A DNA stretch of 34,832 nucleotides. Origin: an uncultured Prevotella sp. GTDB lineage: Bacteria; Bacteroidota; Bacteroidia; Bacteroidales; Bacteroidaceae. The stretch is taken from the NCBI GenBank assembly GCA_905233825.1, contig CAJOFE010000044.1, positions 1 through 34,832 of the forward strand, read 5' to 3'. Numbering within the stretch: position 1 is the stretch's first letter; each line of letters opens with the position of its first letter. Position numbers and translations under genes: made by a program. The notes below the pieces were generated by a model. It saw only the letters and a program-made list of their open reading frames with translations, had not been told where the DNA came from and did not search any database. This document shows, piece after piece, positions 29,857-34,832 of the stretch.

Positions 29857-29884
29857 TTCTCATTTCTCATTTCTCATTTCTCAT
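29857..29884. repeat. Perfect four-copy heptanucleotide repeat upstream of the rplS promoter
   Basis: TTCTCAT repeated four times without error. It ends ten bases before the -7 element, so it fills the -33 region of the rplS promoter. Confidence 0.85.
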
Positions 29885-29894
29885 CTAAAAGCAG

Positions 29895-29902
29895 TACCTT
29901 TG
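29895..29902 (+). promoter_or_regulatory. -7 promoter element of rplS
   Basis: TACCTTTG, an exact consensus match, 98 bp before the rplS ATG. The -33 region is occupied by the TTCTCAT repeat. Confidence 0.65.
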
Positions 29903-29904
29903 CA

Positions 29905-29932
29905 CCCGCTTTTCGGCGTAACCGATGGTGGG
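29905..29932 (+). promoter_or_regulatory. Structured rplS leader hairpin (candidate autoregulatory leader)
   Basis: CCCGC pairs with GTGGG (one G-T pair) around an inner stem TCGG/CCGA with loop CGTAA. The leader between promoter and gene is about 98 bases, long for this window. L19 leaders regulate rplS in Firmicutes; a similar role here is inference. Confidence 0.4.
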
Positions 29933-30000
29933 AAGATAGGAGAGTTGCCTGCTATGTTGCGTTGGAACGATACAACAATTTAATTATTAAGTACTTACAA

Positions 30001-30393
30001 ATGGATTTAATTAAAGTTGCTGAAGAAGCATTTGCAACCGGCAATCGTGCCAAAGCCCAGGAGGCTGGCAAGAAGTTTGAGGATTTCGGCCCCGGCGATA
30101 CCATTACTGTTGGTTACAAAATTATCGAGGGTTCTAAGGAGCGTATCCAGCTCTATCGTGGCGTGGTCATTAAGATCGTAGGTCATGGTGACAAGAAACG
30201 TTTCACCGTTCGTAAGATGTCTGGCACCGTAGGTGTGGAGCGTATCTTCCCCCTGAATTCGCCCAACATCGACAGCATTGAAGTGAACAAGCATGGTAAG
30301 GTTCGCCGCGCCAAGCTGTACTATCTGCGCAAGCTCACGGGTAAGGCTGCCCGTATTAAGGAGAAGCGCATTGCAGTCAAGAAAGAGGACTAA
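30001..30393 (+). CDS. rplS: 50S ribosomal protein L19
   Basis: A 130-residue ribosomal protein that sits at the interface of the two subunits. [20 protein letters not shown] and [20 protein letters not shown] are the L19 core (F-x-x-G-D-T-(V/I) ... R-x-Q-x-(Y/F)-x-G-x-V-I). [20 protein letters not shown] followed by [20 protein letters not shown] matches the classical L19 C-terminal block, ending in [14 protein letters not shown]. Start at [11 protein letters not shown]; the in-frame ATG at 29962 lies inside the leader and would not fit the family. It is transcribed alone and closed by a hairpin terminator. Confidence 0.97.
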   Translation: MDLIKVAEEAFATGNRAKAQEAGKKFEDFGPGDTITVGYKIIEGSKERIQLYRGVVIKIVGHGDKKRFTVRKMSGTVGVERIFPLNSPNIDSIEVNKHGKVRRAKLYYLRKLTGKAARIKEKRIAVKKED

Positions 30394-30415
30394 ACAAGAA
30401 TCCTTTTGGAAAATG

Positions 30416-30448
30416 TGCGGTAGGCAATCATGTCTGCCGCATTTTTTC
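30416..30448 (+). terminator. Rho-independent terminator after rplS
   Basis: TGCGGTAGGCA (30416-30426) pairs with TGTCTGCCGCA (30431-30441) with two G-T type pairs, followed by TTTTTTCTT. Confidence 0.8.
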
Positions 30449-30483
30449 TTTCCCTATTATTTCCTCGTTTCATTTTTTATTCG

Positions 30484-30491
30484 TACCTTTG
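30484..30491 (+). promoter_or_regulatory. -7 promoter element of pta-ackA
   Basis: TACCTTTG followed by CAGGC, 31 bp before the pta ATG at 30523. No clear -33 box. Confidence 0.65.
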
Positions 30492-30522
30492 CAGGCAGAT
30501 TATATTCATTTATTGACAAACT

Positions 30523-31533
30523 ATGGGATTGATTGAACAAATCATTGCGCGTGCTAAAAGCAATAAGCAGCGCATCGTGCTCCCCGAAGCAGAAGAGGAG
30601 CGTACTTTGACGGCCGCCGATCGTGTGCTGGCTGACGACATTGCAGACCTCATCCTCATTGGTAACCCGGAGAAGGTGCATGCACTGGCTAAGGAGAAGG
30701 GGCTGACCAACATTGACAAGGCTACCCTCATCGACCCGCTGAACTATGAACGCTCAGAAGAGATGGCACAGCTGCTGCAGAAACTGCGCGAGAAGAAGGG
30801 AATGACCATCGAGAAAGCCCGTGAGTTGGTAAAAGACCCGCTTTACCTGGGTTGCATGATCATCAAGACAGAAGGTGCCGACGGTCAGATTAGCGGTGCC
30901 CTGAGCACTACTGGTGAGACGTTGCGTCCCGCCTTGCAGATCATCAAGTGTGCCCCTGGCATCACCTGTGTAAGCGGTGCTATGCTGATGATTACGCAGA
31001 AGCCTGAATATGGCGAGAATGGCGTGCTCGTGGTGGGCGACGTTGCTGTGACACCGATGCCCGATGCCGATCAGCTGTCTCAGATTGCCGTATGCACGGC
31101 TCAGACTGCTCGCTCGGTGGCTGGCTTCGAGGATCCTCGTGTGGCCATGCTGAGCTTCTCTACGAAGGGCTCTGCCTCGCATGAAGTGGTGGATAAGGTG
31201 GTAGAAGCTACCCGCTTGGCGAAGGAGCTTGACCCCACGCTGAAGATTGACGGTGAGTTGCAGGCAGACGCTGCCTTAGTGCCCTCCGTAGGTAAGAAGA
31301 AGGCTCCTGGCAGCGACATTGCCGGCAATGCCAACGTGCTTGTCTTCCCCTGCCTTGAAGTGGGTAACATCGCCTACAAGCTGGTGCAGCGTCTGGGCGA
31401 TGCTGTGGCTATCGGCCCCATTCTGCAAGGTATTGCCCGTCCTGTGAACGACCTCTCCCGTGGCTGCTCCGTCGAGGATATCTATTATTTAGTAGCAATC
31501 ACCGCGTGCCAGGCAATGGACGCAAAGAAGTAA
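30523..31533 (+). CDS. pta: Phosphate acetyltransferase
   Basis: A 336-residue enzyme that makes acetyl phosphate from acetyl-CoA and phosphate. This is the short form without the regulatory N-terminal domain of E. coli Pta. MGLIEQIIARAKSNKQRIVL, PEAEEERTLTAADRVLADDI and LILIGNPEKV start the PTA_PTB fold. Family motifs follow: GCMIIKTEGADGQISGALST (G-x-(V/I)-x-G-A), SVAGFEDPRVAMLSFSTKGS and GELQADAALVPSVGKKKAPG then SDIAGNANVLVFPCLEVGNI. The C-terminus GPILQGIARPVNDLSRGCSV is diagnostic. ackA begins four bases after its stop; the pair forms the acetate/ATP operon. Confidence 0.97.
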   Translation: MGLIEQIIARAKSNKQRIVLPEAEEERTLTAADRVLADDIADLILIGNPEKVHALAKEKGLTNIDKATLIDPLNYERSEEMAQLLQKLREKKGMTIEKARELVKDPLYLGCMIIKTEGADGQISGALSTTGETLRPALQIIKCAPGITCVSGAMLMITQKPEYGENGVLVVGDVAVTPMPDADQLSQIAVCTAQTARSVAGFEDPRVAMLSFSTKGSASHEVVDKVVEATRLAKELDPTLKIDGELQADAALVPSVGKKKAPGSDIAGNANVLVFPCLEVGNIAYKLVQRLGDAVAIGPILQGIARPVNDLSRGCSVEDIYYLVAITACQAMDAKK

Positions 31534-31537
31534 AGAT

Positions 31538-32728
31538 ATGAAGATATTAGTTTTGAATTGTGGTTCGTCCAGCATCAAGTATGCTCTTTACAACATGGAC
31601 GACAAGAGTGTGATGACCAGCGGCGGCGCTGAGCGCGTGGGGCTGGAAGGTGCCTTCGTGAAGGTGAAATTGGCAAACGGGGAGAAACGGCAGATCATGC
31701 ACGACATCCCTGAGCATACTGAGGGTGTGAAGTTCATCTTCTCCCTGCTTACTGACCCTGAAATCGGCGTTATCAAGAGTCTTGACGAGATTGATGCCGT
31801 GGGTCACCGTATGGTGCATGGCGGCGAGAAGTTCAACAAGAGCGTCATTCTGACCGATGAGGTGCTGAAGGAGTTCGAAAAGTGCTCCGACTTGGCCCCG
31901 TTGCACAACCCTGCCAACCTGAAGGGAGTGAACGCCGTGAAGGAGCTGATGCCTGGTCTGCCCCAGGTGGGCGTGTTTGACACCGCTTTCCACCAGACCA
32001 TGCCTCCGAAGGCCTATATGTATGCCATTCCCTACGAGCTTTATGAGAAGTACGGTATTCGCCGCTACGGCTTCCACGGCACCTCTCACCGCTACGTGTC
32101 GCAGCGTGCCTGCGAGTTCCTGGGCATACCTCAGGAGGGTACGAAAATGGTGACCTGCCACGTGGGCAATGGTGGTTCTATCGCTGCCGTGGTCGATGGC
32201 AAGTGTATCGATACTTCGATGGGACTTACCCCGTTGGAGGGTTTGGTAATGGGTACCCGCGCTGGTGACATCGATGGTGGTGCCGTGACGTTCATCGAAA
32301 AGAAGCTGGGCCTTGATGCCGACGGCATGAGCAATCTGCTGAACAAGAAAAGCGGTGTGGCTGGTCTGACGGGTGGCAGCTCCGATATGCGCGACGTGGA
32401 GAGTGCAGCCAAGAGCGGCGATCCTCGTGCAAAGCTGGCTCAGGATATGTATTTCTATCGCATCAAGAAGTACATCGGTGCCTATGCTGCTGCTATGGGC
32501 GGTCTCGACGTGGTGGTGTTCACTGCCGGTGTGGGCGAGAATCAGGTCAGCATGCGTTCGGAGGTATGCAAGAACATGGAGTTCCTGGGTATCAAGTTCG
32601 ACGAGGAGAAGAACAAGGTACGTGGTGAGGAAGCAATCATTTCTGCCGATGACTCGCGCGTGAAAGTGGTTGTCATTCCCACCGATGAGGAACTGATGAT
32701 AGCCACCGACACCATGAATTTGTTGTAA
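31538..32728 (+). CDS. ackA: Acetate kinase
   Basis: A 396-residue ASKHA-fold kinase that transfers phosphate from acetyl phosphate to ADP. MKILVLNCGSSSIKYALYNM is the first signature (N.GSSS.K). VGHRMVHGGEKFNKSVILTD, FDTAFHQTMPPKAYMYAIPY and RRYGFHGTSHRYVSQRACEF bind substrate. VTCHVGNGGSIAAVVDGKCI and DTSMGLTPLEGLVMGTRAGD are the other typical motifs, and LDVVVFTAGVGENQVSMRSE the second nucleotide-binding loop. All catalytic residues (Asn, Arg, Asp, Glu, Arg) are in place. It forms one operon with pta. Confidence 0.97.
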   Translation: MKILVLNCGSSSIKYALYNMDDKSVMTSGGAERVGLEGAFVKVKLANGEKRQIMHDIPEHTEGVKFIFSLLTDPEIGVIKSLDEIDAVGHRMVHGGEKFNKSVILTDEVLKEFEKCSDLAPLHNPANLKGVNAVKELMPGLPQVGVFDTAFHQTMPPKAYMYAIPYELYEKYGIRRYGFHGTSHRYVSQRACEFLGIPQEGTKMVTCHVGNGGSIAAVVDGKCIDTSMGLTPLEGLVMGTRAGDIDGGAVTFIEKKLGLDADGMSNLLNKKSGVAGLTGGSSDMRDVESAAKSGDPRAKLAQDMYFYRIKKYIGAYAAAMGGLDVVVFTAGVGENQVSMRSEVCKNMEFLGIKFDEEKNKVRGEEAIISADDSRVKVVVIPTDEELMIATDTMNLL

Positions 32729-32798
32729 TTTTGACGCTAAATATTGCATAAATGGTAAAAAAACGGCAAAAATTGTTGTCGTTTTGAAAAAAAATGCT

Positions 32799-32806
32799 TA
32801 TCTTTG
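32799..32806 (+). promoter_or_regulatory. Putative -7 promoter element for the three small lipoprotein genes
   Basis: TATCTTTG followed by CCAGC. TTG occurs 20 bp upstream (32776-32778). It leaves a leader of about 100 bases before the ATG at 32910. Confidence 0.6.
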
Positions 32807-32909
32807 CCAGCTGAAAGGTAGAGATAAGCATTTATTGATAGATTATAGAGAAAGGAGTAATGCCGAAAATCCTGTAAAGAGTAGGCATCAAATTAATTCA
32901 ATTACAATT

Positions 32910-33269
32910 ATGAAAAAAGTGATTTTTGCTGTTCTCGCAGCATTTGTGATGACTCTCAGCTTCACCTCTTGCAGCAAGAGCAAGGCCGACCAGATGCTGG
33001 ACGACATGGAAGCTATTGTTGAGAAGGTTGAAAAGGCTGCTGACGAGTCGGCTGCTATGGCTGCTGGTCTTGAGATGCTGAGCCTCGCCGAGAAGTACGG
33101 TGACCTTGCAGAGAGCGATTTTTCTGAGGCTCAGACTAAGCGCGCTGAGGAGCTGAATGTTCGTCTGGAGCAGGCTATGGCTAAGTTCCAGAGCGAAGTC
33201 GAGGAAGCTGCTGAGGAGGTAGAAGAGGCTATCGAAGGCGAAGAGGCTGAAGAACCCGCAGAAGAGTAA
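32910..33269 (+). CDS. Small lipoprotein A of a three-gene tandem family
   Basis: A 119-residue lipoprotein: MKKVIFAVLAAFVMTLSFTS with the lipobox Cys at residue 21. The mature part is alpha-helical, rich in Ala, Glu and Lys (SKADQMLDDMEAIVEKVEKA), and ends in a strongly acidic tail (EEAIEGEEAEEPAEE). It has no recognised domain. Paralogy with the next two genes is clear in the signal peptide (MKK(V/M)(I/L)FAVL.AFVMS) and, with the second, in KADQMLxDMEA. Start 32910 is chosen because the longer frame from 32784 precedes the promoter. Function unknown; likely an envelope-associated helical protein. Confidence 0.75.
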   Translation: MKKVIFAVLAAFVMTLSFTSCSKSKADQMLDDMEAIVEKVEKAADESAAMAAGLEMLSLAEKYGDLAESDFSEAQTKRAEELNVRLEQAMAKFQSEVEEAAEEVEEAIEGEEAEEPAEE

Positions 33270-33275
33270 TCAGCT

Positions 33276-33548
33276 ATGAAGAAGATGATATTCGCTGTCC
33301 TGACAGCATTCGTGATGAGCTTTGCATTCACATCGTGCAGCAGTGGTGACAAGGCTGACCAGATGCTCAACGATATGGAGGCATTGGTTCAGAAGGTTGA
33401 AGCCGCTAAAGGCGACCCTGTAAAGTTGTTGGAGGTGCTGGGTGAGTTTGAAAGCCTGAGCGAGAAATACAAGGATGTCGATGAGAATTCTTTGACTGAT
33501 GCTCAGAAGAAGCGTTTGGAAGAACTGACGAAGAAGCTGGATTTCTAA
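33276..33548 (+). CDS. Small lipoprotein B of the tandem family
   Basis: A 90-residue lipoprotein: MKKMIFAVLTAFVMSFAFTS with the Cys at residue 21. The mature segment SGDKADQMLNDMEALVQKVE matches SKADQMLDDMEAIVEKVE of the preceding gene almost residue for residue, and FESLSEKYKDVDENSLTDAQ resembles its MLSLAEKYGDLAESDFSEAQ. It lacks the acidic tail. The gene starts six bases after its neighbour's stop, so it is cotranscribed and a recent duplicate. Function unknown. Confidence 0.75.
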   Translation: MKKMIFAVLTAFVMSFAFTSCSSGDKADQMLNDMEALVQKVEAAKGDPVKLLEVLGEFESLSEKYKDVDENSLTDAQKKRLEELTKKLDF

Positions 33549-33585
33549 GTCATTTTCACTTACCTGTCAATCAATTTTTATTGCT

Positions 33586-34092
33586 ATGAAGAAAGTTCTT
33601 TTTGCCGTATTGGCCATCTTCGTGATGAGTGTAGCCTTCGTTTCCTGCAAAGACAAGGCTCCGAAAGACAAGGAAAGTGCCGACCTCATGGACGATGAGG
33701 ACGACATGGACGACGAGGACGAGGATGAGGACGGTCCTAGTATGGCTACCTACGACAGCAACGCCAAGCCCATCGAGAAGCTCTCTGCCATCATGGGAAA
33801 CATGGTTACCGTTTTGAAGGGCACCCACATCAGCTCCGCAGAGGATCTTGTGACGCTGAAGGAGAAGATGGAAGCCTTCAAGGGTGAGGTGGAAGCAATC
33901 TCGGCTGAGATGGAAGCCAGCATGGCAGGCCTCTCAGAAGAAGAGCAGCTGAAGGCAGCCCAGGAAATGATGGCTGTCGCCGCTGACATGGAAAAGATTG
34001 GAGCCGACCTCGAAGCCGAGGGTGAGCGCTTGGAGAAAGAAGCCAAAGAAGCCGGTCTCGACGAGAAGGAATTGGAAGAGCTCTTCCAGTAA
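33586..34092 (+). CDS. Small lipoprotein C of the tandem family
   Basis: A 168-residue lipoprotein with signal MKKVLFAVLAIFVMSVAFVS and Cys at residue 21. The mature protein starts with a very acidic stretch (MDDEDDMDDEDEDEDG, about residues 36-51), which could bind cations, then helical segments (KLSAIMGNMVTVLKGTHISS, AAQEMMAVAADMEKIGADLE). It shares the signal peptide and helical character with the two upstream paralogues but has diverged in the mature part. The gap of 37 bp from gene B has no terminator, so all three are probably cotranscribed. Function unknown. A strong hairpin follows at 34112. Confidence 0.72.
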   Translation: MKKVLFAVLAIFVMSVAFVSCKDKAPKDKESADLMDDEDDMDDEDEDEDGPSMATYDSNAKPIEKLSAIMGNMVTVLKGTHISSAEDLVTLKEKMEAFKGEVEAISAEMEASMAGLSEEEQLKAAQEMMAVAADMEKIGADLEAEGERLEKEAKEAGLDEKELEELFQ

Positions 34093-34111
34093 GTCCCGCT
34101 TATACACTGCC

Positions 34112-34150
34112 TTGCCCTGAGAAACGTTGTTTCAACGTTTTTCAGGGCAA
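34112..34150. terminator. Long hairpin terminator after the lipoprotein operon
   Basis: An 18-bp stem (34112-34129 with 34133-34150, one G-T pair) with a 3-base loop. It lies between the convergent lipoprotein operon and the GNAT gene. T-runs near it are short, so it may stop transcription from both sides or protect the 3' end. Confidence 0.7.
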
Positions 34151-34170
34151 GAAACATATTGTTATTCTTT

Positions 34171-34701
34171 TTAATCCCACGTCCAATATTTCCTTAACTC
34201 TCCAACTATTTCATCCCATTCCTGCAAGGTGAACGTTCCTGGTCCCAGCATCATGATGGTCATTTCCAAGTCATCCCAACAGCGATAGACATTGGTGTCA
34301 CGGAACCCGTTACGGAGATAAAAGGCATGGCGACGTTTGCGTTGCTCGCTGTTGTCACACTCCTGACGCGGCGACTCCATATCCAGCACACAAGATTGTC
34401 CTTTATACTTTTCAATGAGAGCCGTCAGAATTTTCTGTCCGTTGCCCTGACCTCTCAACTCTGGCCTTACGGCAAAATACCAGTACCAATTGAATGAAGC
34501 CCTGGGATAGACGATGGTAAACCCAATAAAAACATTCCCAGTATAGTAGGCTGTGAAGTCAAGGTGCATCTCACCAATCAGCCGCACCAAGTCATCCCAG
34601 GGAATCTGCTCGTTCTCTGGAAATGCCGTCTGATATAGCTGTTTCAACTGCTCATCACAAGCATCTGCTGCTGTAATCTGTTTCTTTGTTAAGTCTATCA
34701 T
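34171..34701 (-). CDS. GNAT family N-acetyltransferase
   Basis: A 176-residue GNAT-fold protein starting MIDLTKKQITAADACDEQLK. The core strand pair GNVFIGFTIVYPRASFNWYW leads into YFAVRPELRGQGNGQKILTA, in which R-G-Q-G-N-G is the acetyl-CoA pyrophosphate loop (about residues 82-87). The final RRHAFYLRNGFRDTNVYRCW is the usual beta6 region (FY.k.GF). The substrate is unknown. The ATG at 34701 is preferred over one at 34740. It stands alone, convergent with the lipoprotein operon. Confidence 0.85.
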   Translation of the reverse strand: MIDLTKKQITAADACDEQLKQLYQTAFPENEQIPWDDLVRLIGEMHLDFTAYYTGNVFIGFTIVYPRASFNWYWYFAVRPELRGQGNGQKILTALIEKYKGQSCVLDMESPRQECDNSEQRKRRHAFYLRNGFRDTNVYRCWDDLEMTIMMLGPGTFTLQEWDEIVGELRKYWTWD

Positions 34702-34740
34702 GTGCTTGATTGGTATGACTTTTCTGAGAACATGGTGCAA

Positions 34741-34832
34741 ACTTACATAAAAAACTTGAATTATACAACAGTCGAGATAAAAAAGTGAAGACCACCCCTC
34801 TCTTTTCCGTCGTGGAAGTGACCGCCGTCACC
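34741..34832. other. Window edge without a gene
   Basis: No gene is visible. A C-rich tract ACCACCCCTCTC (34792-34803) is followed by a small palindrome GGTGAC..GTCACC on the minus strand near the end. The C-rich side resembles the tails of the palindromic repeats elsewhere in the window, so this could be the edge of another copy. Confidence 0.3.

Noticed and set aside
31547..32749. A 400-codon open frame antisense to ackA.
   Set aside because: It mirrors the codon pattern of ackA, has no promoter or family features, and is rich in His and Leu as expected of a shadow frame.

Overview
The window looks like chromosomal DNA of a Prevotella-like member of the Bacteroidales. The evidence is the recurring Bacteroidetes promoter element TAnnTTTG (often TACCTTTGC) in front of genes on both strands, weak Shine-Dalgarno signals, and families typical of this order: a NigD-like lipoprotein, a DUF4836 lipoprotein, a LruC-type lipoprotein, a Reg_prop-like beta-propeller, and a membrane-anchored AraC regulator. 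No phage, CRISPR array, rRNA operon or large integrated element is visible. The genus is an inference from style and gene content.

Layout. Positions 1-3900 are an accessory, partly decayed stretch on the minus strand: the open end of a secreted-type protein, two coding remnants, a beta-propeller lacking its original tail, and a TPR/membrane/HTH regulator split by one extra base. Positions 4017-9770 hold a YitT-type membrane protein facing a minus-strand run: PASTA protein, RluD, Ddl, a lipid acyltransferase and a NigD-like lipoprotein, preceded by rpmH (L34, too short for most ORF filters). Positions 9960-13878 are plus-strand: efp, a GT2 glycosyltransferase, a small DUF559 nuclease-like gene bracketed by inverted palindromic repeats, radC, a SufT/MIP18-like gene and lpxH. 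A 149-bp hairpin-forming element separates lpxH from the convergent msrA and NUDIX genes. After tRNA-Lys(TTT), positions 15800-20284 are a minus-strand operon reading tdk, AI-2E-type transporter, DUF4836 lipoprotein, FtsX-like permease. Divergent from tdk are rsmI and a coiled-coil lipoprotein. Positions 22171-28101 hold a lone receiver protein, a GH51 arabinofuranosidase, a LruC-type lipoprotein, and a divergent membrane AraC regulator separated from it by a three-copy 21-bp repeat. Positions 28093-34701 hold a 5'-nucleotidase split into two genes, rplS with a structured leader, pta-ackA (acetate formation with ATP), three small related lipoproteins in tandem, and a GNAT acetyltransferase.

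The most interesting material is repeat structure. (1) The DUF559 gene sits inside about 470 bp with inward-facing inverted repeats, and the right repeat supplies the current start of radC. (2) A relative of that repeat lies in the GH51 leader inside a 32-codon ORF that overlaps the GH51 start. (3) Degenerate tandem repeats of period 7 bp recur at ten or so places, inside genes, at gene ends and upstream of a promoter. (4) Three tgtgtaaaat boxes at exactly 21-bp spacing abut the LruC-gene promoter next to the AraC gene. (5) A 33-bp perfect inverted repeat encloses a 30-bp perfect palindrome and encodes the end of MsrA. All assignments come from reading the sequence; no database search was run.
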